A program made the position numbers and the translations under genes. The notes below the pieces were generated by a model. That model saw only the letters and a list, made by a program, of their open reading frames with translations. It was not told the origin of the DNA and searched no databases. Positions 54,390 through 63,110 of a stretch of DNA of 64,000 bases are shown in pieces. This DNA comes from JAPLNB01 sp964451955 (lineage in GTDB: Bacteria; Planctomycetota; Phycisphaerae; Tepidisphaerales; Tepidisphaeraceae), in NCBI GenBank assembly GCA_964451955.1, contig CAYVKG010000002.1:1-64000 (forward strand), in the 5' to 3' direction. How positions within the stretch are numbered: the stretch's first letter is position 1; each line of letters starts with the position of its first letter.

Positions 54390-54626
54390 TCAGAATTCAG
54401 GGCCGGAATAGAGGCGTAGGATTTGTTGGGCGCGGTTGGGTTGAAGGGAGGGTGAGGCGAGGATTTGGAGCGCGGCGAGGATGGTTTGGAGGTTGGGATG
54501 GGAGGTTGCGGAGGCGTTGGAGCGGGAGGCGGCGAGGTCGGCGCGATCGAGGAGGGCGGCGAGTTCGAGGAGGAGGAAGCGGGCCTGGAGGAAATCCTGT
54601 TGGAGGGTTTGTTCGAGAGTCAGCAT
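54390..54626 (-). CDS. 78-residue helical protein upstream of the TatD-like gene
   Basis: This small protein begins at an internal ATG with an ideal site (AAGGAG, six bases spacing). It is helical: MLTLEQTLQQDFLQARFLLLELAALLDRAD, a short linker, then PNLQTILAALQILASP and NRAQQILRLYSG. No Cys, His cluster or membrane segment is seen. It is 24 bases before the TatD-like gene and 109 after asnA, in the same direction. Similar proteins beside EboB-like hydrolases seem familiar from planctomycetes, but the function is unknown. It may be a partner of the hydrolase. Confidence 0.72.
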   Translation of the reverse strand: MLTLEQTLQQDFLQARFLLLELAALLDRADLAASRSNASATSHPNLQTILAALQILASPSLQPNRAQQILRLYSGPEF

Positions 54627-54735
54627 ATCGCGCTCCTTGCGGCCTGGGCAAGGCCGATTGTAAGAGAATACCACGCTGGCGGGATTTGGTTTGAGGGAAG
54701 TGGAGTTGAATGTGGTTATGGAGGAAGGGGGCGGG

Positions 54736-55770
54736 CTAGAGGAGGGGGATATTTTGTTGTCGGAGTGCTTGTCGCATTTGTTCGGGCCAGACGGAGGATT
54801 GGACTTCGCCGATGTGTTTTTTTCGGAGGAAGAACATGCAGAGGCGGGATTGTCCGAGTCCGCCGCCGATGGAGAGGGGCAGGGAACCTTCGAGCAAGCG
54901 GCGGTGGAAGAGGAGTTTTTGGCGGTCCTGGGTGCCGGTGAGTTGGAGCTGGTGAAGGAGGGCGTTGGCATCGACGCGGATGCCCATGGAGGAGAGTTCG
55001 AAGGCGCGGTTGAGGACGGGGTTATGGACGAAGATGTCGCCGTTGAGGCCATTTCCGAAGGGGGTGGGTGTGGACCAATCGTCGTAATCCGGGGCCCGGC
55101 CGTCGTGAGGGTGGCCGTCGGCGAGTTGATGTCCGATGCCGATGATGAAGACGGCGGGGTGTTCTTTGCAGATTTGGTCTTCGCGTTGGCGGGGGTTGAG
55201 GTTTGGGAATCGCTGCTGGAGTTGTTCGGCATGAACGAAGTGGATATCTGGAGGGAGGATGGGAGTGATTTGGGGGAAGGCTTTTGCGACATGTTCTTCG
55301 GTGCGACGGATGACGTCGTAGAGTTGGCGGACGGTCCATTTGAGGAAATGGAGGTTACGATCGGCGGGGGTGATGACGCGTTCCCAGTCCCACTGGTCGA
55401 CATAGATGGAGTGGAGTTCGTCGAGGGTTTCGTCAGGGCGGATGGCGTTCATATCGGTGTAGATGCCTTCGCCGGGGGCGAAGCCGTAGTCGGCGAGGGC
55501 CATTCGTTTCCATTTAGCGAGGGACTGGACGATTTCGGCGTGTTGGCCGGGGATGGCCTTGACGGGGAAAGAGATGGGTTTTTCGACGCCGTTGAGGTTG
55601 TCGTTGATGCCGGTATCTGCGAGGACGAAGAGTGGAGCGCTGACGCGGAGGAGGTTGAGGCTGCTGGCGAGGTTGATTTGGAAGAACTCTTTGATGAGTC
55701 GGATGGCTCGCTCGGTTGTGCGGAGGTCGAGTAGGGGGGCGTAGGGAGCGGTGGACGTTTGCGTGTGCAT
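54736..55770 (-). CDS. asnA: aspartate--ammonia ligase (asparagine synthetase A)
   Basis: This cytosolic enzyme makes asparagine from aspartate and ammonia with ATP. Over 344 residues it shows the class II synthetase-like fold blocks: RVSAPLFVLADTGINDNLNG, QSLAKWKRMAL, YTDMNAIRPDE, SIYVDQWDWE and the C-terminal GGGLGQSRLCMF with the family Arg. The start at 55770 has GGAG at good spacing; four upstream codons belong to the leader. It diverges from guaA. Confidence 0.95.
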   Translation of the reverse strand: MHTQTSTAPYAPLLDLRTTERAIRLIKEFFQINLASSLNLLRVSAPLFVLADTGINDNLNGVEKPISFPVKAIPGQHAEIVQSLAKWKRMALADYGFAPGEGIYTDMNAIRPDETLDELHSIYVDQWDWERVITPADRNLHFLKWTVRQLYDVIRRTEEHVAKAFPQITPILPPDIHFVHAEQLQQRFPNLNPRQREDQICKEHPAVFIIGIGHQLADGHPHDGRAPDYDDWSTPTPFGNGLNGDIFVHNPVLNRAFELSSMGIRVDANALLHQLQLTGTQDRQKLLFHRRLLEGSLPLSIGGGLGQSRLCMFFLRKKHIGEVQSSVWPEQMRQALRQQNIPLL

Positions 55771-55847
55771 TGATTTCTCCAAATAGAGGGCTCGATTCGG
55801 GGGGTTAGGATAGTGGAAAAGTGTGGAAGTGGAAGGGGAGTGGGGAT

Positions 55848-55876
55848 TTGACCCTTCGGGGTCTCTGGGCTATCAA
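55848..55876 (+). promoter_or_regulatory. predicted leaderless promoter of guaA
   Basis: TTGACC (55848-55853), 17 bases, TATCAA (55871-55876), six bases, then ATG at 55883. The +1 is predicted on the A of the second of two in-frame ATG codons. No ribosome site is present upstream. Confidence 0.55.
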
Positions 55877-55882
55877 ATGCCC

Positions 55883-57427
55883 ATGGGACACGACGAGATC
55901 ATTCTGATTCTGGACTTTGGATCGCAGTATGCGCAGTTGATAGCGAGGCGGGTGCGTGAGAAGGGCGTGTATTCGGAGCTGGTGCGGCCGGACATATCGT
56001 TTGAGGAATTGAAGGAGCGGAATCCGAAGGGGGTTATTTTGTCGGGGGGGCCGTCGAGCGTATACGAGGCGAATGCGCCGCGATGCGACGGGAGGATATT
56101 TGAACTTGGGGTTCCGATTTTGGGGATATGTTACGGGATGCAACTTGGGGCGCAGTTGCTTGGGGGTGAGGTGAAGGCGGCGAAAGCGCGGGAATATGGT
56201 CGGGCGAAGTTGCGGGTGACATCGACGGACGCGTTTGTGCATGGTTTGCCGGAGGAGACGACGGTGTGGATGTCGCATGGGGACCAGGTGGACGAGTTGC
56301 CGGGGGATTTTGTGGCATTGGCGACGACTCCGACGTGTCCTTTTGCGGCGGCGCGTCACCGATCGAGGCCGTTTTACGGGGTGCAATTTCATCCGGAGGT
56401 GACGCACACGCCGCGAGGGGAGCAGGTATTTCAGAATTTTCTATACGAGATATGCGGGTGCAGCGGAAGCTGGACGATGGCGAATTTCATAGAGCAGTCG
56501 GTGCGGAGGGTGCGGGAGCAGGTGGGAGGCGCGAAGGTGATTTGCGGGTTGTCGGGGGGAGTGGATTCGTCGGTGGTCGCGGCGTTGCTGCAGAAGGCGA
56601 TTGGGCAGAGGCTGGTGTGCATATTTGTGGACAATGGTCTGCTTCGGAAGAATGAGAGAGAGTTGGTGGAGAGGACATTTCGGGATCATTTTCACATTGA
56701 TTTGCGGACGCACGACGCGTCGGAGCAGTTTTTGTCGGCGTTGAGAGGAGTGACGGATCCGCAGGAGAAGCGGAGGATCATTGGTCGGGAGTTTATCGAG
56801 GCGTTCAAGCGGGAGGCGAAGGGGATTGCGGGCGCGGAGTTTTTGGCGCAGGGGACGCTGTATCCGGATGTGATTGAATCGGGCCAGGGGTATGCGGGGA
56901 CGGCGGCGAACATCAAGCTGCACCACAATGTTGGGGGATTGCCTGCGGAGTTGGGATTTGAGTTGGTGGAGCCGCTGCGGGATTTATTCAAGGACGAGGT
57001 TCGGCGGGTGGGAGATGTATTGGGATTGCCGGAGAGCATTGTGTGGCGTCATCCGTTTCCGGGGCCTGGTCTGGCGGTGCGGATTCTGGGTGAGATAACG
57101 GAGGAGCGTCTGCGAGTTTTGCGGGATGCGGACGAGATTGTGTTGGAGGAGTTGGTGGCGAACGGTCTGTATCGGAGGACGGCGCAGGTGTTTGCGGTGT
57201 TGCTGCCGATCGGGACGGTGGGTGTGATGGGAGACGCGCGGAGTTACGATTCGGTGGTGGCGATTCGTGCGGTGGAGAGCCAGGATTTCATGACAGCGGA
57301 CTGGGCGCGGATTCCGTTTGAGGTATTGGCGACGATGAGCAATCGGATCATCAATGAGGTTAGGGGTGTGAATCGGGTGGTTTACGACATAAGCAGCAAG
57401 CCACCGGCGACGATTGAGTGGGAGTGA
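55883..57427 (+). CDS. guaA: GMP synthase (glutamine-hydrolysing)
   Basis: GuaA turns XMP into GMP using glutamine and ATP, in purine synthesis. The glutamine amidotransferase half carries Cys83 (GICYGMQLG) and the His-x-Glu pair in VQFHPEVTH. The ATP-pyrophosphatase half carries the loop GLSGGVDSSV. The C-terminus ends KPPATIEWE, as usual. The 514 residues match the family. The start was set at 55883 (MGHDEIIL) because of the promoter position; ATG 55877 is also possible. A tRNA-Ile gene with its own promoter follows. Confidence 0.96.
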   Translation: MGHDEIILILDFGSQYAQLIARRVREKGVYSELVRPDISFEELKERNPKGVILSGGPSSVYEANAPRCDGRIFELGVPILGICYGMQLGAQLLGGEVKAAKAREYGRAKLRVTSTDAFVHGLPEETTVWMSHGDQVDELPGDFVALATTPTCPFAAARHRSRPFYGVQFHPEVTHTPRGEQVFQNFLYEICGCSGSWTMANFIEQSVRRVREQVGGAKVICGLSGGVDSSVVAALLQKAIGQRLVCIFVDNGLLRKNERELVERTFRDHFHIDLRTHDASEQFLSALRGVTDPQEKRRIIGREFIEAFKREAKGIAGAEFLAQGTLYPDVIESGQGYAGTAANIKLHHNVGGLPAELGFELVEPLRDLFKDEVRRVGDVLGLPESIVWRHPFPGPGLAVRILGEITEERLRVLRDADEIVLEELVANGLYRRTAQVFAVLLPIGTVGVMGDARSYDSVVAIRAVESQDFMTADWARIPFEVLATMSNRIINEVRGVNRVVYDISSKPPATIEWE

Positions 57428-57464
57428 GGTGAGGGGGAGGGGAGGAGGAAAGTCGGGAGGCACG

Positions 57465-57492
57465 TTGACAGGCGTTGTCGGGGAAATACAAT
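57465..57492 (+). promoter_or_regulatory. predicted tRNA-Ile promoter
   Basis: TTGACA (57465-57470) and TACAAT (57487-57492), 16 bases apart, a near-consensus sigma-70 promoter. Transcription would start near 57499, 19 bases before the tRNA. Confidence 0.75.
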
Positions 57493-57517
57493 GACCGCCC
57501 GCCGGAGAGGGAAGTGC

Positions 57518-57591
57518 GGGCTCGTAGCTCAGTTGGTTAGAGCGCGTCCCTGATAAGGACGAGGTCACAAGTTCGAATCTTGTCGGGCCCA
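57518..57591 (+). tRNA. tRNA-Ile (anticodon GAT)
   Basis: This is a 74-base cloverleaf. The acceptor stem GGGCTCG pairs with CGGGCCC with one T-G pair. The D arm is GCTC/GAGC. The anticodon stem CGTCC/GGACG holds the loop CTGATAA, with anticodon GAT at 57552-57554. The T arm is ACAAG/CTTGT around TTCGAAT. The discriminator base is A; CCA is not encoded. Confidence 0.97.
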
Positions 57592-57595
57592 TTGG

Positions 57596-57631
57596 AAGGC
57601 TCATGGTCAACATAGGACCGTGAGCCTTTTC
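57596..57631 (+). terminator. rho-independent terminator after tRNA-Ile
   Basis: A 13-bp stem (AAGGCTCATGGTC with GACCGTGAGCCTT, one T-G pair) closes a seven-base loop and is followed by TTTTCT. It begins five bases after the tRNA. Confidence 0.88.
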
Positions 57632-57794
57632 TATGTTGGGGAGCGGGGGCTTGTGGGGGTGGCGTTGGTGGTGAGCGGCAGGGACTGAGGGGCATTATTG
57701 GGGGTCGGACGGATGCATCGGCGATTTCTGAGGCAGGGCGGCGGTGCTGGCAAAGTGGAGGCGGAGGTGGTATTGATTTGGCAGGAGAAACCAA

Positions 57795-58697
57795 ATGAAG
57801 ACCTCGATGTTGCCGGTTGTCGTGGCGTTGGTGTTTGCGGCGTGTTCGTGTTCTCTGGCAGGGGAGAGCAAGCTTATTGCGCCTGGCGCGAAGGTGGAGA
57901 AGTTATCGGGAGGCTATGCGTTTACGGAGGGGCCGGCGATGGATGCGGAGGGGAACGTGTATTTCACGGACCAGCCAAACGATCGGATCGTGAAGTGGTC
58001 GGTGGACGGGAAGGTGTCGGACTACATGAAGCCATGCGGTCGGTCGAACGGTTTGTGTTTTGACGGGAAGGGGAATTTGATTGCGTGTGCGGATGAGAAG
58101 AACGAGTTGTGGTTGATATCGCCGGAGAAGAAGGTGACGGTGCTGGTGAAGGAGTATGAGGGGAAGCTGTTGAACGGGCCGAATGACGTGTGGGTACGGC
58201 CGGATGGGGGTATTTACTTTACGGATCCGATGTACAAGCGGGATTACTGGAAGCGTGGTCCGAAGGAGCAGGACGGGGAGCACGTGTATTTTTTGTCGGC
58301 GGACTACAAGACGTTGAAGCGAGTGGCGACGGATTTGAAGCAGCCGAACGGGATTATCGGGACGGCGGATGGGAAGACGCTGTATGTGGCGGACATCGGG
58401 GCGAGCAAGACGTATTCGTACGACATTCAGGCGGACGGGTCGCTGGCGAACAAGAAGCTGTTTTGCGGGATGGGTTCGGATGGGATGACGATCGACGAGC
58501 GAGGGAACGTGTATTTGACGGGGAGGGGGGTGACGGTGTTTGACAGGGCAGGTGAGCGGATCGAGAACATTGCGGTGCCGGAGGGATGGACGGCAAACGT
58601 ATGTTTTGGCGGGAAGGACAAGCGGACGCTGTTCATTACGGCGAGCAAGGGTTTGTACGCGATCGAGATGGTGGCGAAGGGAGCTGGGAGCCAGTGA
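57795..58697 (+). CDS. SMP-30/gluconolactonase family protein, exported
   Basis: This is a 300-residue six-bladed propeller lactonase with a signal peptide (MKTSMLPVVVALVFAACSCSLA). The metal ligands of the family are in place: Glu in FTEGPAMD, Asn in LNGPNDVWV, and Asp in GSDGMTIDE. It opens sugar lactones such as gluconolactone; periplasmic location is expected. CAGGAG precedes the ATG. It is convergent with the prepilin-like gene, nine bases apart. Confidence 0.88.
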   Translation: MKTSMLPVVVALVFAACSCSLAGESKLIAPGAKVEKLSGGYAFTEGPAMDAEGNVYFTDQPNDRIVKWSVDGKVSDYMKPCGRSNGLCFDGKGNLIACADEKNELWLISPEKKVTVLVKEYEGKLLNGPNDVWVRPDGGIYFTDPMYKRDYWKRGPKEQDGEHVYFLSADYKTLKRVATDLKQPNGIIGTADGKTLYVADIGASKTYSYDIQADGSLANKKLFCGMGSDGMTIDERGNVYLTGRGVTVFDRAGERIENIAVPEGWTANVCFGGKDKRTLFITASKGLYAIEMVAKGAGSQ

Positions 58698-58706
58698 TGG
58701 GGGTGT

Positions 58707-59369
58707 TTATCGGAAGGGGTCGAAGTAATCGGTGCGGAGGGGGTTGGACTGGCCGCAGATTTTGCGGTCGATGGATTCGCAATGGCCGTCGGCGAAGAGG
58801 GCATTGCCGAGATGGGGGCTGTGGCGGGTGCTCATGAGGTTTCCGCCGTAGAAGCCGACCTCGAAGATATTGAAGGCGCCGTCGGTCATGGTATCGACGG
58901 ATTCGTCGATGGCGTAGATTTTGGTGGCGGGGTGGACGATGCGATGGACGCGGACGGCGTGTGCTGAGGCGAAGATCCAGAGGTTGAGGGTGTAGCTGTA
59001 GGGGTAGGGGCCGATGCTGGTGGGGCGATGGGTGTTGGGGTCGTCGGAGGGGCAGGCCATGATTTTGGCGAGGCTGGTTTTGAGGTAAGGCCAGAGGCGG
59101 CTTTGGTTGATGTCAGCGGTGGGTGGCCAGCAGATCCAGGTTTTGTTGGGATCGGCGGTGCTGGTTTCTGCGATGGGGGGGGAATTGCGGTTTTCGGCGG
59201 CATACATAGCGAGAGCCTGGCCGAGTTGGCGGAGGTTGGAGGCGCAGGCGATCTGGCGGCCGGCTTCGCGGGCGCGCTGGAGAGCGGGGAGGAGGACGGC
59301 GATGAGGACGGCGATGATTCCGATGACGACGAGCAGTTCGACGAGGGTGAAGGCCTTTCGGGTGGACAT
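58707..59369 (-). CDS. prepilin-like protein with N-terminal methylation motif and H-x9-DG tail
   Basis: This is a 220-residue pseudopilin-like protein. The prepilin peptidase site and helix are at the N-terminus (RKAFTLVELLVVIGIIAVLIA), as in type IV pilins and type II secretion pseudopilins. The middle is variable. The C-terminus has the planctomycete signature RHSPHLGNALFADGH. Families of such proteins are very large in planctomycetes and their role is mostly unknown. No other pilus gene is close. Confidence 0.85.
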   Translation of the reverse strand: MSTRKAFTLVELLVVIGIIAVLIAVLLPALQRAREAGRQIACASNLRQLGQALAMYAAENRNSPPIAETSTADPNKTWICWPPTADINQSRLWPYLKTSLAKIMACPSDDPNTHRPTSIGPYPYSYTLNLWIFASAHAVRVHRIVHPATKIYAIDESVDTMTDGAFNIFEVGFYGGNLMSTRHSPHLGNALFADGHCESIDRKICGQSNPLRTDYFDPFR

Positions 59370-59553
59370 GGTGGGGTGGTCCTATTGGATGCCGGAGATC
59401 ATCGGGGATGATCTTCGGCGTCTAAGGAATGATACGGTGTGTCTCGCGAGAGGATCGGGGCAGGTGGGGCCAGGTTGGCAAGGGGGTCTTGACCGAGGCG
59501 GGGCTGTTGGCCGAGAATCCGGCGGTTGACAATTGACGAAAGGACTCGGGCTC

Positions 59554-60306
59554 ATGCACAGACTGATTGCCGTTGCGCTGGTGGTATTGATGTTGACGGT
59601 CGGCTGCTCGTCGGGGCGGGTGAACTGGGCGAACGAGGGCGCGCCGCCGAACACGGGATTTTTGACGAAGCAGTTGATATTTGAGAACCAGGCGCGGAAC
59701 TACACGGTATTTATTCCCCACGACTACTCATCGGGTTCGCGATATCCGGTGATTGTGTTTTTGCACGGGGTGCTGGAGTCGGGGTCGGATGGCAAGAAGT
59801 GTGTGACGGTGGGGATTGGTCCGGCGGTGAGCGAGCGTGACAAGACATTTCCGTTCATTGTTGTATTCCCGCAGTCGAGTTCGGACTGGAAGGGGGAGGA
59901 GAAGGTTCGGCTGTGTTTGGCGACGCTGGACCAGGTGTTGAAGGATTACCCGAAAGCGGATGCGGATCGGGTCATTCTGACGGGTTTATCGAACGGGGGT
60001 GACGGGACATGGTCGATCGGGGCAGCGCACCCCGAGCGGTTTGCGGCGCTGGTGCCGATGTGTGGGGAAGGGGACTATGACGATGTGCCGAAGTTAACGG
60101 GGTTGCCGATCTGGTGCTTTCACAACGCAATGGACCCGTTCCGATCATCCGGCAACGCAAGCGGCATGTGTGAGAGGATCAAGGCTGGCGGCGGAAACGT
60201 GAAGTACACGCAATACTCGACGTTTGGGCACGATTGCTGGACGAAGGCCTATGCGGAGGGGGAGGTATTCACGTGGATGGCGGCGCAGAGGCGGAAGGGC
60301 AGATGA
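59554..60306 (+). CDS. alpha/beta-hydrolase lipoprotein, esterase-like
   Basis: This is a 250-residue exported esterase with a lipobox (LTVGC). After a strand-rich N-terminus (RNYTVFIPHDY, PVIVFLHG), the nucleophile Ser lies in GLSNGGDGTW, the acid is probably in HNAMDPF, and the His is in FGHDCWTKAY. This is the layout of PHB-depolymerase/feruloyl esterase-like enzymes. The substrate is unknown. ATG 59554 was chosen over an in-frame TTG at 59533. Confidence 0.8.
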   Translation: MHRLIAVALVVLMLTVGCSSGRVNWANEGAPPNTGFLTKQLIFENQARNYTVFIPHDYSSGSRYPVIVFLHGVLESGSDGKKCVTVGIGPAVSERDKTFPFIVVFPQSSSDWKGEEKVRLCLATLDQVLKDYPKADADRVILTGLSNGGDGTWSIGAAHPERFAALVPMCGEGDYDDVPKLTGLPIWCFHNAMDPFRSSGNASGMCERIKAGGGNVKYTQYSTFGHDCWTKAYAEGEVFTWMAAQRRKGR

Positions 60307-60447
60307 TGTTAGGGGGGTGGGGAGGATTGGTGTAAGGCCGGCTGGGGCAAGAAGAAGGCGGCGAAGTTGCTCACGTTGCATCTTCCTCTCCGGACCGGTT
60401 TGGTGAGCCGCTTTGCCGCCTAGCTATCCAGGGCCGTTGCGGGGGGG

Positions 60448-61263
60448 TTAAGGGCGTCTGCGCAGAGCCAAGAGGGAGCCGAGTGCCAAGAGGGACAATG
60501 CGCCTGGTTCCGGGGTGATAACGAAAGCCAGATCGATGGACTTGCCCCAGAGGGTCTGAGGCAAACGGATGTCCTGCGGATATCGCAATTCTCTCCAGTC
60601 GGGGGGTACGGAGTCTGGGGTCATGATATCGGAGAAGACGGCGTCATCGTTCCAGTGCTGGAAGGAGGTTTTCCAGCCGAAGACTTCTGGGGAGTTTTCG
60701 GGGAGGATGGCGACGACGTCGAGCCAGTAGACCATTGGCTTGCTGGGCGTACCCTGCTGGAGGAAGGCGAGATCCGGGGGGATGAAGAAGTTGTATTGCC
60801 AGACCTGGGTGTCTTGGCCGATGATTCGATTCTGATTTGGCTCGAAGAACCACTCGCGAGCGGTGGTGTAGGGGAGTGCCTTGTACTGGTTAGGAGCGAA
60901 GACCATGGACCAAAGCTGCTGGCCCGGGTGGCTGTATCCGCCGGTCGGCGGGGCTGGGACATCGGCATGGATACTGAGTTTGAAGGTGACGTCTGGATTG
61001 ACCATGTCTTCAAGCCAGGATCCCCAGATGTGGATGTCCGCGACGGGTGTTGGGGAAGTGCAGAGGAAGTCATCCGCGAGCACTTTGAAGTAGGGGAATT
61101 GATTGGGTCCCTTGTAGGTCGCATTGACATCCATGCCATTTGGAGTCAGATCGGGCAACTGGATGAATTTGGGGGCGAGGTAATCGGCGTTGGCGGGGCC
61201 GACGGAGATGAGGATACCGGTGACTGTCGCGCAGAGGACGCAGAGATGAACAGCTTTTCGCAT
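60448..61263 (-). CDS. PEP-CTERM surface protein
   Basis: This is a 271-residue secreted protein. The signal peptide is MRKAVHLCVLCATVTGILISVGPANA. The body is beta-rich with a pattern VADIHIWGSWLED and WSMVFAPNQY and reads like other planctomycete proteins of unknown role. The C-terminus is a PEP-CTERM signal: ITPEPGALSLLALGSLLALRRR, which is an exosortase-dependent sorting tail. No exosortase gene is in the window. GGGAG precedes the ATG; a longer frame adds 15 residues. Confidence 0.85.
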   Translation of the reverse strand: MRKAVHLCVLCATVTGILISVGPANADYLAPKFIQLPDLTPNGMDVNATYKGPNQFPYFKVLADDFLCTSPTPVADIHIWGSWLEDMVNPDVTFKLSIHADVPAPPTGGYSHPGQQLWSMVFAPNQYKALPYTTAREWFFEPNQNRIIGQDTQVWQYNFFIPPDLAFLQQGTPSKPMVYWLDVVAILPENSPEVFGWKTSFQHWNDDAVFSDIMTPDSVPPDWRELRYPQDIRLPQTLWGKSIDLAFVITPEPGALSLLALGSLLALRRRP

Positions 61264-61465
61264 AACCCACTCCCTTGCAGATGAAATGGCCCCCCGCCTT
61301 GTTCCCATGGCATTAGGAGGGTACTGCGTCCGCGAGGGACTGACAACGGAGAAACTGTGGACTTTGTGAAAATGGCGATGTTTTTCATGGAAGACTGGGG
61401 GTCGGATTGGTGGCGTTTGGGTGGTGAGGATTTTTGGGGGGCAGGAGTGTGTTGGGGGGCGTATC

Positions 61466-62416
61466 TCACAATCGCAGAGTGGTCAAGACGTTGCGGATGG
61501 CGTCGGCGCTGGCGAGCAATCCCGAGCGTTCGGACTGATCCAGAGGGATGGGGAGGGCCGCATCGACGCCGGCGCGATTGACGATGCAGGGGACGGACAG
61601 GCAGACATCGTTGATACCGTGGTAATCGGTGAGTAGTGAGCTGACGGAGAGGACGCGGTGTTCATCATGGAGGATGGCTTCGAGGATTCGAGCGACGGCG
61701 AGTCCGACGGCGTAGTTGGTTGCGCCTTTGCCGGCGATGATGCGGTAGGCGGCGTGTTTGACGTTTTGGAAGATGTCGTTGCGGTCGTGGGGGGTGAGTT
61801 GTCCGTGTCCCTGGACGGCCCATTGGTGGAGGGGGAGGTTGCCGACGTTGGCGCTGCTCCAGAGGGGGATTTCGGAGTCGCCATGTTCGCCGGCGATATA
61901 GGCATGGACGTTTTGGACGGCGACTTTGAGGTGCTTGGCGATGAGGAAGCGGAATCGGGAGCTGTCGAGGACGGTGCCGCTGCCGAGGACTCGCCTAGGG
62001 TGGAGGGCGCTGATTTTGAGTGCGGCGTAGGTGAGGACATCGACGGGATTGCTGACCATGAGGAGGATGGCTGCGGGAGAGAGTTGGAGGAGTTTGGGGA
62101 GGGTTTGGCGGCAGATGTTGACGTTGGTGGCGGCGAGGTCCATGCGAGTCTGTCCGGGTTTTTGCTTGGCGCCGGCGGTGAAGACGATGATATCGGAGTT
62201 TTGGGTGAGGGCGAGGTCATCGCCGCCGACGACGGTGGCCATGGGCATGAACTGCATGCCGTGGTTGAGGTCGAGGACTTCAGCGTCGACCTTTTGGCGG
62301 TTGATGTCATGGAGGGCGATTTGCTTGGCGACACCGCGGATGAGGCAGGCATAGGCGATGGTGGCGCCGACGCTGCCGGCTCCGATGATGGAGATTTTGT
62401 TGGTGCGTTCGGGCAC
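61466..62416 (-). CDS. ldh: L-lactate dehydrogenase
   Basis: This NAD-dependent enzyme of 316 residues interconverts pyruvate and L-lactate. The nucleotide loop is GAGSVGATIA. The substrate loop reads AKQKPGQTRMDL, with Gln where the malate enzyme in this window has Arg, which favours lactate. SNPVDVLTY and AGEHGDSEIPLW (catalytic His) follow. The start is GTG 62416, with a TACAAT box five bases upstream on the minus strand. Confidence 0.9.
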   Translation of the reverse strand: MPERTNKISIIGAGSVGATIAYACLIRGVAKQIALHDINRQKVDAEVLDLNHGMQFMPMATVVGGDDLALTQNSDIIVFTAGAKQKPGQTRMDLAATNVNICRQTLPKLLQLSPAAILLMVSNPVDVLTYAALKISALHPRRVLGSGTVLDSSRFRFLIAKHLKVAVQNVHAYIAGEHGDSEIPLWSSANVGNLPLHQWAVQGHGQLTPHDRNDIFQNVKHAAYRIIAGKGATNYAVGLAVARILEAILHDEHRVLSVSSLLTDYHGINDVCLSVPCIVNRAGVDAALPIPLDQSERSGLLASADAIRNVLTTLRL

Positions 62417-62485
62417 GTGATATTGTAGGCCGGGCGGAAGGGGGACGGGGCGCCGGCGGTGGGGGGGAGTGAGTGACGCGGCGTG

Positions 62486-63013
62486 TCAGACGGCTTTGAG
62501 TTGCCAGTCGATGTTGATTTCCTCGGCGAGTTTGGCGAGGGAATCTCGGAGTTTGCTGATGGACGAGGTTTTGGGGACGGAGAGGATCATCTCCATTTCG
62601 AAGAGGGGGGTGCCGGTGATGGGGGCTGGGGCGAGGCGTGTATCGAGGCTTTCGATGTTGACGGTCATTTCGCGGAGGAGGTGTGAGAAGCGGTGGACGA
62701 GGCCGGGCTGATCGATGGCGGTGGCGGTGAGTCGGTAGGGGATGGCGGCGGCTGAGGAGGCGGTGGCGGCGGTAGCGGGATGGACATCGACGGAGAGGCC
62801 GCTATTCTGGGAGAGTTGCCATGCGTCGGTGCGGAGGCGATCGAGGGCATCGGCGGGGCCTGCGACGAGGACCATGATAGCGAACTGACCTCGGAGGTTG
62901 ACCATGCGGCTGTCCTCGATGTTTCCGCCGCGTTGCAGGATATATTCGGAGACTTCATCGACCAGGCCAGGTCGATCGGCGCCGATTGCACTGAGAATGA
63001 TGTGTTGGTTCAT
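62486..63013 (-). CDS. double-ACT domain protein, GcvR-like
   Basis: This is a 175-residue protein of two ACT domains (ILSAIGADRPGLVDEVSEYI and LTATAIDQPGLVHRFSHLL). This is the layout of the glycine cleavage repressor GcvR and of related amino-acid-binding regulators. No DNA-binding domain is present, so it would act through a partner. AAGGA lies before the ATG. A GcvA-type regulator is not in the window. Confidence 0.82.
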   Translation of the reverse strand: MNQHIILSAIGADRPGLVDEVSEYILQRGGNIEDSRMVNLRGQFAIMVLVAGPADALDRLRTDAWQLSQNSGLSVDVHPATAATASSAAAIPYRLTATAIDQPGLVHRFSHLLREMTVNIESLDTRLAPAPITGTPLFEMEMILSVPKTSSISKLRDSLAKLAEEINIDWQLKAV

Positions 63014-63110
63014 TTATGGTCCTTGCTGAAGATGGGGACATGATAAGCGGAGCGGGGGTGTTCGTCATGGGGGGGTTAGTGGAGGGAGGAGGGGGTAGGA
63101 GTATAGCGGA

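Noticed and set aside
60307..60447. Possible terminator between the esterase and PEP-CTERM genes
   Set aside because: No stem of useful length followed by a T-run could be found on either strand.
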